Source: Bacillota bacterium (GTDB lineage Bacteria; Bacillota_I; Bacilli_A; RF39; UBA660). Taken from it: a stretch of 64,000 nucleotides of DNA. Every line of letters begins with the position of its first letter. Position 1 is the stretch's first letter. A program made the translations under genes and the position numbers. This document shows positions 52,600 to 61,040 of the stretch, one piece after another. Location of the stretch: NCBI GenBank assembly GCA_015059285.1, contig SVAS01000001.1:453291-517290 (forward strand), in the 5' to 3' direction. Below the pieces are notes generated by a model. The model searched no databases, was not told the origin of the DNA, and was given only the letters and a program-made list of their open reading frames with translations.

Positions 52600-54361
52600 A
52601 ATAGTTTTGTAAAAACTCATATAATCTTTCAGAAACTTTTTTTGGTAATATTTTTTCTAACTCTTCTGTATTTAATTTTTTTAGTTGATTAATTGTTTTA
52701 TATTTTTTTAATAATTCTTCTTTTCTTTTTGAACCAATTCCTTCAATATTATCAATAATACTTTCTAAAGATCCTTTACTACGTAATTGTTTATGATAGT
52801 TAATAGTAAAGTTATGAACTTCATCTTGCATACGTTCTAGTAAATAAAATAGATTTGATTTTTTATCTATTTCAACCTCTTCAATCGGAGTATTAGCAAG
52901 TAACGCTTTTGTTGTATGTTTATCATCTTTTTTAAGACCGATTACCGGAATATTTATATTTAAACTATTTAAAACTTCTCTAGCTACATTAATTTGTCCT
53001 ATTCCACCATCAACAATAATTAAATCTGGTCTTATTAATTTATCTTTTAAAACTCTAAAATATCTTCTGTAAATTACTTCTTTCATAGTTCCATAATCAT
53101 CATTCTTATCAAGAGATATTTTAAATTTACGATAATCATTTTTACTTGGTTTACCATTTACAAAAACAACCATTCCTGATACGTTAAATGTCCCAAAAAG
53201 ATTAGAGTTGTCAAAAATTTCAATACGATCTAATTTATCAAGTTTTAAAATTTTTCTTAAGGTTTCATTAGCATCTATTGTTCTTTCTTCATCTTTTTTT
53301 ATTAGTTCAAATTTTTCATTAATAGCAATTTTTGCATTATCATTAGCCATGTTTACTATTTTTAATTTTACACCTTTTTGAGGAACAATTACATTAATTC
53401 CTAAAAAGTCCGAAAGTAATGAACTATCAACAATTTCTGGAACTAATATTTCACGTGGTAATAATATATCTTTTTCATAAAATTTAGCAATATATTCAAC
53501 CAAAGTCTCTGTTTCATCATCAATTAAAGGAAATATTTTTGAATGCCTTTCAACTATTTTCCCCCCTCTAATAAAAAATACTTGAATACTAATATATCCT
53601 TTATCAACAAAATATCCAAATACATCTCTATCTATTTTGTCCTGGATTTCAACTTTTTGTTTTGCAAGAGTGATAGTAATATAATCTAATAATTCTTTAA
53701 GCTCTTTTGCTTTTTCATAATGTAGTTTTTCACTTTCCAGTTCCATTTCTTTTTTTAATTTATCTGTAACAATTTTATCATCGCCTTTTAAAAATTTAAT
53801 TATTTCATTTTCCATTTCTTTTACTTTTACTAAATCAAATTCATTAGAACAATATCCTAAACATTCACCTATGTGATAATAAAGACATGGTTTTTTATTA
53901 AATGTTTTACATTTTCTTAAAGGGTAAATACGATTAAGTAAATTTACTGTATTACGTGCAGCACTTACATTTGGATAAGGTCCATACATACGATTATGGT
54001 TCTTTTTCTTTCTATTAACATTTCTTACAATAGCAAGTCTAGGAACACTTTCGTTAGTAAGTTCAATATATGGATAACTTTTATCATCTCTAAGTAAAAT
54101 ATTATATTTTGGATCATACTTTTTAATAAGATTTAACTCAAGTATTAAAGATTCTGTTTCGGAAGTGACAACCATATATTCAAAATCAGCAATCTCACTT
54201 ACTAATTTAGCAGTTTTACCAGTGTGAGTACCATGAAAATAAGAACTTAATCTATTTTTTAATTTTTTTGCTTTTCCAACATATATAATTATATTATCTT
54301 TATTTTTCATCAAATAACATCCCGGTTCATTTGGTACTAAACTTAATTTTTCCTTAATCAT
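52598..54361 (-). CDS. uvrC: excinuclease ABC subunit C
   Basis: UvrC of 587 residues, the dual-incision nuclease of nucleotide-excision repair. N-terminal GIY-YIG domain (GCYLMKNKDNIIIYVGKAK), central UVR motif that contacts UvrB (about 195-230), RNase-H-like endonuclease with DNSNLFG, and C-terminal tandem helix-hairpin-helix (IEGIGSKRKEELLK). The start ATG at 54361 has a weak binding site. Divergent from yigZ with promoters for both in about 100 bp. Confidence 0.95.
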   Translation of the reverse strand: MIKEKLSLVPNEPGCYLMKNKDNIIIYVGKAKKLKNRLSSYFHGTHTGKTAKLVSEIADFEYMVVTSETESLILELNLIKKYDPKYNILLRDDKSYPYIELTNESVPRLAIVRNVNRKKKNHNRMYGPYPNVSAARNTVNLLNRIYPLRKCKTFNKKPCLYYHIGECLGYCSNEFDLVKVKEMENEIIKFLKGDDKIVTDKLKKEMELESEKLHYEKAKELKELLDYITITLAKQKVEIQDKIDRDVFGYFVDKGYISIQVFFIRGGKIVERHSKIFPLIDDETETLVEYIAKFYEKDILLPREILVPEIVDSSLLSDFLGINVIVPQKGVKLKIVNMANDNAKIAINEKFELIKKDEERTIDANETLRKILKLDKLDRIEIFDNSNLFGTFNVSGMVVFVNGKPSKNDYRKFKISLDKNDDYGTMKEVIYRRYFRVLKDKLIRPDLIIVDGGIGQINVAREVLNSLNINIPVIGLKKDDKHTTKALLANTPIEEVEIDKKSNLFYLLERMQDEVHNFTINYHKQLRSKGSLESIIDNIEGIGSKRKEELLKKYKTINQLKKLNTEELEKILPKKVSERLYEFLQNY

Positions 54362-54460
54362 AATATCAGCTTCTTCATTTTTAAATTTTTAACTATTCCT
54401 ATTTTAACACAAACTAGACTTATTTTAAATATTAAGCTATAATTAACGTGGTGAATATTT

Positions 54461-55030
54461 ATGAATACTGTTATTGATAATATAAATGAAATCGTTATTA
54501 ATAAATCGCGTTTTATTTGTTTAACTTATAATATATCTAATATTAATGAAGTAGAGGCAAAAATTAGTGAAGCTAAACAAAAGTATAAAGACGCTACTCA
54601 CTATTGTTATGCTTATATTATTGGAAGTTTAGAAAAAGCAAGTGATGATGGTGAGCCAAGTGGTACTGCTGGTATACCTATTTTAAATGTTTTAAAAAAA
54701 GAAAAAGTACAAAATGTTTTGTGTATTGTTATAAGATATTTTGGTGGGATTAAATTAGGCTCTGGTGGTTTAGTTCGTGCTTATTCTAAGGCTTGTAAAG
54801 AAGGTTTAATAATTACTACTTTGGAACAAGGCTATTTAGTTGAAATTAAGTTTAAATATAGTCATATTAAAGAAATTGAATATTTAATAAAAGATGCAGT
54901 TATTATTAATAAAAATTTTAACAATCAACCAATTTATAAATTTAAAATAAAAAGTAATAAATATAAACAAGTAGTTGAAAAACTTAATTTAATTAGTGAT
55001 GTTTCTATTATTGAAGATATATACATTTAA
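54461..55030 (+). CDS. yigZ: YigZ/IMPACT family protein
   Basis: UPF0029/IMPACT-type protein of 189 residues. Core segment with DATHYCYAYIIG, SDDGEPSGTAG and IRYFGGIKLGSGGLVRAY is the family signature; the C-terminal DUF1949 half (about 125-189) is present. Bacterial members are of unknown function and often lie beside wall or division genes. The start follows GGTGAATATTT. Confidence 0.9.
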   Translation: MNTVIDNINEIVINKSRFICLTYNISNINEVEAKISEAKQKYKDATHYCYAYIIGSLEKASDDGEPSGTAGIPILNVLKKEKVQNVLCIVIRYFGGIKLGSGGLVRAYSKACKEGLIITTLEQGYLVEIKFKYSHIKEIEYLIKDAVIINKNFNNQPIYKFKIKSNKYKQVVEKLNLISDVSIIEDIYI

Positions 55031-55059
55031 AAAAAGAAAAGGTTTCACTTTTCTTTTTT
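55030..55059. terminator. bidirectional terminator between yigZ and tsf
   Basis: 12-bp stem AAAAAAGAAAAG with complement around a 6-nt loop, with T-runs in both directions between convergent genes. Confidence 0.85.
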
Positions 55060-55062
55060 AGA

Positions 55063-55935
55063 CTAATTATTTAATTGTTTAGCAACTTCTTCAGCAAAGT
55101 TTTCTTCTCTTTTTTGCATTCCTTCGCCTACTTCATAACGGATCATGTCTAAAATTTTGCCACCATTATTTTTAACAAATGTAGCAACACTTATATCTCC
55201 ATCTTTTACAAATGGTTGTTCTTCCAAACAAATTTCTTTATAATATTTTTGAATTCTTCCTTCTACCATTTTTTCTGCTATTTCTGCTGGTTTTCCTTCA
55301 TTGATAGCTTGTTCTTTTAATACAGCTCTTTCTTTTTCTACTTCTTCTGTTGGAACATCTGTTTTTCTTACATAAGTGGGTCTCATAGCTGCAGCATGCA
55401 TTGCTACATCTTTAGCTACTTCTTCGCTTGCATTTTCAACGATTGTTAAAACAGCAATTTTACCTCCCATATGTATGTATTCACCAAATGCCTCATTATC
55501 ATTTTTAGATACTTTAGTAAATCTTCTGAAAGATAATTTTTCACCAATTTTTGAAGTCTTAGCAACGATTTGATCATTAACTGTTCCTTCAGATGTTTGA
55601 AGCGCTAAAACATCTTCGTTAGTTTTAGGATCATTACTAATAATTGCTTCTAAAATTTCATTAACTAAAGTTTTGAACTCTTCATTTTTTGCTACAAAGT
55701 CAGTTTCAGAGTTCACTTCAACGATAACTGCGTCATTTCCTTTTACAAGGATTGCAGATACACCTTCAGCAGCAATACGATCTGCTTTTTTTGCAGCTTT
55801 TGAAATTCCTTTTTCTCTTAACCAATCAATTGCAGCTTCAATATTTGCATCACATGCTTCTAAAGCTTTTTTACAGTCAAGCATTCCTGCTCCAGTTTTT
55901 TCTCTTAATTCTTTTACTAAACTAGCACTTATCAT
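55063..55935 (-). CDS. tsf: elongation factor Ts
   Basis: EF-Ts of 290 residues, nucleotide-exchange factor for EF-Tu. N-terminal UBA-like part with [26 protein letters not shown], and the core that inserts into EF-Tu ([18 protein letters not shown]). Follows rpsB by 52 bp, the universal pairing. ATG after GAAAGGAAAGTAATT. Confidence 0.97.
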   Translation of the reverse strand: MISASLVKELREKTGAGMLDCKKALEACDANIEAAIDWLREKGISKAAKKADRIAAEGVSAILVKGNDAVIVEVNSETDFVAKNEEFKTLVNEILEAIISNDPKTNEDVLALQTSEGTVNDQIVAKTSKIGEKLSFRRFTKVSKNDNEAFGEYIHMGGKIAVLTIVENASEEVAKDVAMHAAAMRPTYVRKTDVPTEEVEKERAVLKEQAINEGKPAEIAEKMVEGRIQKYYKEICLEEQPFVKDGDISVATFVKNNGGKILDMIRYEVGEGMQKREENFAEEVAKQLNN

Positions 55936-55958
55936 AATTACTTTCCTTTCTAAAATTA

Positions 55959-55981
55959 AAGATGATTGTTTAAATCATCTT
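55959..55981 (-). terminator. intergenic hairpin between rpsB and tsf
   Basis: AAGATGATT pairs with AATCATCTT (loop of 5), followed by a short T-rich run (TAATTTTAG) before tsf. It may attenuate tsf transcription or define an rpsB-only mRNA. Confidence 0.5.
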
Positions 55982-55987
55982 ATTATT

Positions 55988-57016
55988 CTATTTTAAAGCG
56001 TCAATTAATTCAGCTTTTTTCATTGTTGAGTAACCTTTAATTTCTTTTGCTTTTGCAAGTTCGCGAAGTTCTGCAACTGTTTTACTAGTTAAATCTTCTT
56101 TAACTATGGCTTTTTTTTCAGTTGATTTTTCTTCTTTTGCTTCTTGTTTTTGTTCAGTTTTTGTTTCTACTTTTTTAGCTTCTTTTTTTTGTGTTGGTTT
56201 AAATTCTTTACGATCATTATTGCGGTCAAAACGTCTATTATCTCTTCTGTCTTCTTTTCTTTTAACTGTTTCTAATGCTTGTTGCATAATATCATTTGGT
56301 TGTTTTTCTTCGCTAGATACATAGTTAACAATTTCTCCACCATGAGCTTCTACGATAGCATTAGCTAAAACGCCTAAAATTAATTTAACAGCTCTAATTG
56401 CGTCATCATTACCTGGAATTACATAATCTACCATATCAGGATCACAGTTTGTATCTACAATACCAAATACTGGGATTTTTAATTTTCTAGCTTCTTTAAT
56501 AGCAATATCTTCTTTTGAAGGATCTACTATTACAAGTGCGCTAGGTAATTTATACATTTCACGAATACCACATAATAATTTATTTAATTTATCATATTCT
56601 TTTTTTAAACCAATAACTTCTTTTTTAGGTAGAACTTCAAAAGTTCCATCTTTTTCCATTTTTTCAATTTCTTCTAATCTTTTTACTCTTCTTCTGATAG
56701 TTTTGAAGTTAGTTAATGTACCACCTAACCATCTTTCTGTTACATAAAAAGAATTTGAACGAGTAGCTTCTTCTTTTGTAGCGTCACTAGCTTGTTTTTT
56801 AGTACCTACAAATAAAACTTTACCTCCATTTGCAGCAATACCATTTAAAGCAACATATGCTTCTTCAATTTTTTTTGCTGTTTTTTGCAAATCAATAATA
56901 TAAATATCATCTCTTGATGTAAAGATGTATTCTTTCATTTTTGGATTCCATCTTTTTGTTTGATGTCCAAAATGAACTCCTGCTTCTAATAAATAATTCA
57001 TTGAAACAACTGCCAT
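55988..57016 (-). CDS. rpsB: 30S ribosomal protein S2 with C-terminal SAP/Rho-N-like extension
   Basis: uS2 with the normal ~230-residue domain ([20 protein letters not shown], then [17 protein letters not shown]) plus about 110 extra residues. The extension has an Arg/Asp-rich segment, a Lys/Glu-rich linker and an end ([18 protein letters not shown], then [15 protein letters not shown]) that matches the Rho N-terminal/SAP helix-extended-helix pattern, which binds nucleic acids or tRNA-like partners. Standard S2 is about 250 residues, so 342 is unusual. ATG after AAAGGAGGAATATTTT. Confidence 0.95.
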   Translation of the reverse strand: MAVVSMNYLLEAGVHFGHQTKRWNPKMKEYIFTSRDDIYIIDLQKTAKKIEEAYVALNGIAANGGKVLFVGTKKQASDATKEEATRSNSFYVTERWLGGTLTNFKTIRRRVKRLEEIEKMEKDGTFEVLPKKEVIGLKKEYDKLNKLLCGIREMYKLPSALVIVDPSKEDIAIKEARKLKIPVFGIVDTNCDPDMVDYVIPGNDDAIRAVKLILGVLANAIVEAHGGEIVNYVSSEEKQPNDIMQQALETVKRKEDRRDNRRFDRNNDRKEFKPTQKKEAKKVETKTEQKQEAKEEKSTEKKAIVKEDLTSKTVAELRELAKAKEIKGYSTMKKAELIDALK

Positions 57017-57120
57017 AAAATATTCCTCCTTTTGTTATTTTCCTCCGATGCTTCAACTTTAAATACCACCTTAAAAGGCACTAGGCACTTAAATCCGTCA
57101 TCGTGTGTTTTAAAAAAGCC
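57017..57120 (-). ncRNA. structured leader of rpsB-tsf
   Basis: The ~105-nt 5' UTR contains pairing between CGATG near its start and CATCG near its end, enclosing an AGTGCCT/AGTGCC repeat and GGTGG. A GGAGGAAAATAAC-like element precedes the true binding site. The arrangement fits an autoregulatory S2 leader; the exact family is not identified. Confidence 0.5.
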
Positions 57121-57126
57121 ATTAAT

Positions 57127-57154
57127 ATTATATCATAATTATATGTTTTTACAA
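57127..57154 (-). promoter_or_regulatory. promoter of rpsB-tsf
   Basis: Minus-strand TTGTAA (57149-57154), 16-bp spacer, TATAAT (57127-57132). Confidence 0.6.
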
Positions 57155-57178
57155 CATTTTTTTGAATAAATAAAAAAA

Positions 57179-57198
57179 TTGAACTAAATATTGTTCAA
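57179..57198 (-). terminator. terminator of rpsU-yqeY
   Basis: TTGAAC pairs with GTTCAA (loop of 8), followed by TTTTTTTATT on the minus strand. Confidence 0.82.
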
Positions 57199-57627
57199 TT
57201 TTTCTTTAATCATTTTATTAACTAATCCCATATCAGCTTTTCCTTTTACTAAAGGTGATATTACACTCATAATTTTTCCCATATCTTTAGGGCTAGAAGG
57301 ATTTATTTGATTAAATACATCATCTATTACTTTAGCTATTTCTTCTTCTGACATTTGTTCAGGCATATATTCTTCTAAAATGCTTATTTCATTATTAGTT
57401 GCATTAATCAAGTCTGTGCGATTTCCTTTTTCAAATTCTACAATAGAGTCTTTTCTTGTTTTTATTTGTTTAGAAATTATCCTAATCACTTCGCCATCAT
57501 CAAGTTCATGTTTAACGTTTATTTCTTCTAGTTGCATAGCACCTTTTACCATACGAAGTACAGATAATCTTTCCTTATCTTTATTTTTCATAGCTGATAC
57601 TAAATCTGTTAATATACGTTCACGCAT
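57184..57627 (-). CDS. yqeY: GatB/YqeY domain protein
   Basis: YqeY of 147 residues, the C-terminal tRNA-binding-like domain of the GatB amidotransferase subunit as a free protein (LSVLRMVKGAMQLEE at the start, YMPEQMSEEEI and SPKDMGKIM later). The biochemical role is not established. ATG at 57627 follows GGAGGAATATATA. Co-transcribed with rpsU, as in Bacillus. Confidence 0.92.
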   Translation of the reverse strand: MRERILTDLVSAMKNKDKERLSVLRMVKGAMQLEEINVKHELDDGEVIRIISKQIKTRKDSIVEFEKGNRTDLINATNNEISILEEYMPEQMSEEEIAKVIDDVFNQINPSSPKDMGKIMSVISPLVKGKADMGLVNKMIKEKLNNI

Positions 57628-57647
57628 TATATATTCCTCCAATAAAG

Positions 57648-57842
57648 TTAATTATACATTCTTTCTCTTTTTCTAGAATTTTTAATTGCTTCTTTCTTAG
57701 CTTTTCTTCTTTTAACTCCAGGTTTCATATATCCTTCTTGTCTTTCACGAACTGCTTTTAGGAGGCCGTCTTTAACGTTTCTTTGTTTCATAGTTCTTAA
57801 TGCACCATCAACATTACCGTTACGAACAACAACTTTTGTCAT
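57648..57842 (-). CDS. rpsU: 30S ribosomal protein S21
   Basis: bS21 of 64 residues, basic, with the VVRNGNVDGALRTMKQRNVK start and the conserved C-terminal RRKAKKEAIKNSRKRE segment. Preceded by GGGAGGGAATACT. First gene of rpsU-yqeY. Confidence 0.96.
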   Translation of the reverse strand: MTKVVVRNGNVDGALRTMKQRNVKDGLLKAVRERQEGYMKPGVKRRKAKKEAIKNSRKRERMYN

Positions 57843-57871
57843 AGTATTCCCTCCCTTCTTAACTATGCATT

Positions 57872-57900
57872 ATTATACCACCTATAAATATATAATACAA
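57872..57900 (-). promoter_or_regulatory. promoter of rpsU-yqeY
   Basis: Minus-strand TTGTAT (57895-57900), 17-bp spacer ending in TGG, TATAAT (57872-57877). Confidence 0.75.
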
Positions 57901-57943
57901 GAAAAAGTTTATGAAATAATTGTTTTTCCTAACAAAAAGAAAA

Positions 57944-57965
57944 AAAGAGAAAAATTTTTCTCTTT
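57944..57965 (-). terminator. terminator of the bacteriocin-type operon
   Basis: AAAGAGAAAA pairs with TTTTCTCTTT, followed by TTTTCTTTTTG on the minus strand. The last small gene's stop lies in the stem. Confidence 0.85.
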
Positions 57966-58131
57966 AAAAACAAATGCCATTTTCTAAAACATTTCTAATA
58001 AAAGTTCCTACGATATTACCATAGGTAAAAATTATTTTTGTTAAAACTTCTATTAAAGGCATACAAAACACTATCAATATTAAAGTTAGTACTTCTTTTT
58101 TATATTTTTTCACATTGGTTATAAGCTGCAT
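57964..58131 (-). CDS. 55-residue membrane peptide of the bacteriocin-type operon
   Basis: Small protein with a Lys-rich start (KKYKKE), a hydrophobic helix (about 14-36) and the end YGNIVGTFIRNVLENGICF. The ATG at 58131 lies 13 bp inside the end of the preceding peptide gene, with AGGAAG 9 nt upstream, so the two are translationally coupled. There is no double-glycine leader. It ends in Asn-Gly-Ile-Cys, and the preceding peptide ends in Asn-Asn-Ile-Cys, a shared C-terminal Cys feature. Immunity proteins of class II bacteriocins are often small, basic and membrane-bound, so immunity is the leading inference; a leaderless peptide is the alternative. Confidence 0.72.
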   Translation of the reverse strand: MQLITNVKKYKKEVLTLILIVFCMPLIEVLTKIIFTYGNIVGTFIRNVLENGICF

Positions 58132-58283
58132 ATATTATTACTTCCTATTCTACGAATTGCAGTACCAACACTTCTTCCTAATCCTAAAATAGCATTAATT
58201 CCTTTTACTATTGAACTAATTAGTGTCCCTGAAATATTAATACCACCACATACCATAAGTAATTGTTGTTTATCTAATTCCAT
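58119..58283 (-). CDS. double-glycine-leader bacteriocin-type precursor peptide B
   Basis: Precursor of 54 residues. The leader MELDKQQLLMVCGG has hydrophobic residues at the expected positions and ends in Gly-Gly. The predicted mature core of 40 residues begins INISGTLISS, contains a GxxxG-type run (GLGRSVG) and two Arg, and ends in a Cys-containing tail. This fits class II bacteriocin or related Gly-Gly peptides cut by C39 exporters. ATG after AGAAAGGAGAAATT, a near-perfect binding site. It follows peptide A by 12 bp and overlaps the 55-residue gene by 13 bp. Confidence 0.82.
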   Translation of the reverse strand: MELDKQQLLMVCGGINISGTLISSIVKGINAILGLGRSVGTAIRRIGSNNICSL

Positions 58284-58295
58284 AATTTCTCCTTT

Positions 58296-58430
58296 CTAGT
58301 TACATTTTAACGGACGTACATAACCATCAATAACGCCAATAATAAAAACAATACCAGCAGCTATTAAAAATCCTACACCTACGCCTCCACCTTTTATTTG
58401 CTTTAATTCAGTTTCTTTTACTTCTTTCAT
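58296..58430 (-). CDS. double-glycine-leader bacteriocin-type precursor peptide A
   Basis: Precursor of 44 residues. The leader MKEVKETELKQIKGG is a textbook double-glycine leader (Glu-Leu-xx-Ile at the usual spacing before Gly-Gly). The 29-residue core begins GVGVGFLIAAG, is mostly hydrophobic with several Gly spaced for helix packing (class IIb-like), and ends RPLKCN with a single Cys. The ATG overlaps the accessory-protein stop (ATGA), with GAAGGG 9 nt upstream. Together with peptide B it may form a two-peptide bacteriocin; a signalling peptide is the alternative. Confidence 0.83.
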   Translation of the reverse strand: MKEVKETELKQIKGGGVGVGFLIAAGIVFIIGVIDGYVRPLKCN

Positions 58431-58885
58431 TGTTTCATTCCCTTCTTTATCTTTTTTATTAGTTTTTGAAAAAATGTTTCTTTTGGTAATTCAATACTAA
58501 TATTAATAATATTGTTATTAATAATTAAGTCTTGTTCAATTTTTGTTTCTAATACTACTTCGTAATATCTATTATACTTTTCATCTAATATGAATTCTTC
58601 ACTTATATTCTTAATTTTATATTTATTTTTTTTATTATTAATAATTAAATTTTCCTGATTAATATTTTCTATTTGTTCTTCTAATACTAAAGTTCTAAGA
58701 TGATAACTATTTTGTTCTTTCACTAAGACTGCAGTTAAATTAATATATGAATGATATGATATACTTAATAAAATGGCTAATAATAATGTTAAAAATATCA
58801 TTAAGAAAAATATGTAAATTTTAATATTAAACGATTTTCTTTGTAAAATTACATCGCTATTATAAAAAGCATTAATACTATTCAT
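58427..58885 (-). CDS. miniature HlyD-like accessory protein of the exporter
   Basis: Protein of 152 residues: N-terminal ~20 residues, one membrane helix (about 24-46), a short helical region with VLEEQIENINQEN (about 67-80), then a beta-rich C-terminal part (YEVVLETKIEQDL ... ISIELPKETFFQKLIKKI). The layout is that of bacteriocin accessory HlyD/ComB proteins but without the long coiled coil and lipoyl domain, so it is one third of the usual ~450 residues. It overlaps the transporter start by 8 bp and the peptide A gene by 4 bp (ATGA). Assignment to this role rests mostly on operon position. Confidence 0.68.
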   Translation of the reverse strand: MNSINAFYNSDVILQRKSFNIKIYIFFLMIFLTLLLAILLSISYHSYINLTAVLVKEQNSYHLRTLVLEEQIENINQENLIINNKKNKYKIKNISEEFILDEKYNRYYEVVLETKIEQDLIINNNIINISIELPKETFFQKLIKKIKKGMKQ

Positions 58886-60947
58886 TTTTATTTTTTTTGT
58901 TTACAATCCTTCCATTATTTAACTTGATGGTTCTATCAAAAAGATCTAAATTTTCTAAACGATGCGAAATTACAAGTATCGTTTTATCTTTATATTTTTT
59001 AAATATATTTTTTAATATTCTTCTTTCTAAATTTACATCTACCTGATTTAAACCTTCGTCAATTAATAAAATATTAAAATTTTGCATAAGCGCACGCGCT
59101 AATATAATTCTTTGCTTTTGTCCACCAGATATATTAAAACCATTTTCTTCTATCAACATATTATAACCTGTACTATTATCTTTAATAATTTCATCCACTT
59201 CACAAATTTTAGTTATATCTAAGAATTTATCTAAATCATCATTATCTAACAAAATATTATTATACAAAGTATCAGTAAACAAGGTTTCTTGTTGAGAAAT
59301 CATACTTATTCCATCAGAAGTTTTATAATCATTATAGTCAATATCATTGATATAAATTTGATTACGATTTATTTTGTAATACTTCATTAAAATTTTAAAC
59401 AAGGTACTTTTACCACTACCACTAGGTCCTACTATCATAATTTTTTCGCCTTTTTTTATAGTCAAATTTATGTTATTTATTATGTTTTTGTTATTTAATT
59501 CAAATGACAAATTATGAATTTTTATATTTCCTTCCAGCTTCTTATTAAGAACTCCTTCTTGTTTTGTTATTTCCAACATATTGAGAACATTTTTTAAAGA
59601 AATTTTTGCTTCTTTAATAGTATAATCTAGATCAATTATATTTTTAATAGGATCTAGAAAATAAATCAATATGGTATTAAAAGTTAGTAATGTTCCAAGT
59701 GTCAACTCTCCTTCAAGCACTAATAAACTTCCAAAAAATATAATAATAGCTTGTCCAAATGTATTTAACATATCTTTTAAAAACAATTGATTTGTATAAT
59801 TTTTTTGGAGTGAAAAAAGTGTTTTTAGATATGTAACATACTTATTTCTATACATTTTATTAATATATTTTTCTAACTTCAAACCTTTAGATGTTTCAAA
59901 TCCGGTAATTGCTTCTACCATATAAGAATTTACAGAACATTTATTTGCTTGAACTTCATTAATTTGATTAGTTAATATTTTTTCAAAAATCAAAACAATT
60001 ATTATGTAAAATAGCAATATAATTAAAGCTATAAAAAATAGTTTAGAATTTATAAAAAATAACATAATCATTGAAATTAATGACAAAGGAATATCTACAA
60101 ATATGGATAAAAATACTTTACTTATCATGTCTCTAACACTATCTAAATTATTAATTTTTGTAACTATTTCTCCTGTTGTTCTATTGCGATAATAATGATA
60201 TGGAAGTGATAATACGTTCTTAAATGTATTTAAATTAAGTTCTAAATCTAATTTTTGATTAAAAAATATTAACAATCTATTTCTACAGAAGTCAGTAATT
60301 ATTCTAAAAAGATAAACAAATCCAAAGATAATAAAGCACAATATTAGATGCGGTTTAGGATAATTGATACCATCAATTATATATTTAAAGTAAAAAGATG
60401 AAAGAATAGTAAAAATGGTCAACATTAAAGAAATTAAAAACATTTGAGCAATTTCTTTTTTATATTTTTTTAAGATATCGTATGAATAATTAAATAAAGA
60501 GTTTGTGGTATTTCTAGGTATTGGGGATGTGGGATATAAGACTATTAAGATTTTGCTCCAGATTTGTTCAAATTCATTAAAAGAAACTTTCTTTATTTTA
60601 TCTTGAGGATCACCGATAATTATTTTTTTATTTCTAAAATCAATTTTATAAATAACTATGTAATGTTTATACGTTTTATTTATTACTACATGTGCAATAC
60701 ACGGAAGTATTATATTAGAGGTATTAATTTCTTTTAATTCAGTTTTTATTCCTTTAGCATTAAATCCGATTTTGTTAGCTACTTTGATAATATTATAAGC
60801 TGTTGTACCATTTTTATTTGTTTCAAGCATTTCGCTTAAAACATCCATATTAATATAACCTTTGTAATATTTTATAATCATTAATAAAGATGCGGCTGCG
60901 CAATCTTTAATTCCATTTTGTTTAATAAACGGATATTTTTTTGACAT
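58878..60947 (-). CDS. peptidase-containing ABC exporter (C39-ABC) for Gly-Gly peptides
   Basis: Exporter of 689 residues in the usual three-part order. C39 peptidase at 1-130 with catalytic Cys16 (GIKDCAAAS), His near residue 97 (YKHYIVIY) and Asp/Gln site (GDPQDK), which cuts leaders after Gly-Gly. Membrane domain with six helices (about 160-430). ATPase with Walker A GPSGSGKST (about 500), signature NISGGQKQR, and Walker B LLIDEG. The D-loop reads LNQVD, where most ABC proteins have TSALD. Start ATG after AGGAGGTGATAAT, an ideal binding site. First gene of the operon, followed by the accessory protein and peptides. Confidence 0.94.
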   Translation of the reverse strand: MSKKYPFIKQNGIKDCAAASLLMIIKYYKGYINMDVLSEMLETNKNGTTAYNIIKVANKIGFNAKGIKTELKEINTSNIILPCIAHVVINKTYKHYIVIYKIDFRNKKIIIGDPQDKIKKVSFNEFEQIWSKILIVLYPTSPIPRNTTNSLFNYSYDILKKYKKEIAQMFLISLMLTIFTILSSFYFKYIIDGINYPKPHLILCFIIFGFVYLFRIITDFCRNRLLIFFNQKLDLELNLNTFKNVLSLPYHYYRNRTTGEIVTKINNLDSVRDMISKVFLSIFVDIPLSLISMIMLFFINSKLFFIALIILLFYIIIVLIFEKILTNQINEVQANKCSVNSYMVEAITGFETSKGLKLEKYINKMYRNKYVTYLKTLFSLQKNYTNQLFLKDMLNTFGQAIIIFFGSLLVLEGELTLGTLLTFNTILIYFLDPIKNIIDLDYTIKEAKISLKNVLNMLEITKQEGVLNKKLEGNIKIHNLSFELNNKNIINNINLTIKKGEKIMIVGPSGSGKSTLFKILMKYYKINRNQIYINDIDYNDYKTSDGISMISQQETLFTDTLYNNILLDNDDLDKFLDITKICEVDEIIKDNSTGYNMLIEENGFNISGGQKQRIILARALMQNFNILLIDEGLNQVDVNLERRILKNIFKKYKDKTILVISHRLENLDLFDRTIKLNNGRIVNKKNKNE

Positions 60948-61018
60948 ATTATCACCTCCTCATTAACTATATACGTTTTATTTATATTAAATCCCTTTTT
61001 GTTTTTTAAAAAAAATAA

Positions 61019-61040
61019 AAAAATCCCAAAAGGGATTTTT
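61019..61040 (-). terminator. terminator of the small membrane protein gene
   Basis: AAAAATCCC pairs with GGGATTTTT (loop AAAA), followed by TTTATTTTT on the minus strand. It separates recD2 and the small gene from the bacteriocin operon. Confidence 0.88.
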
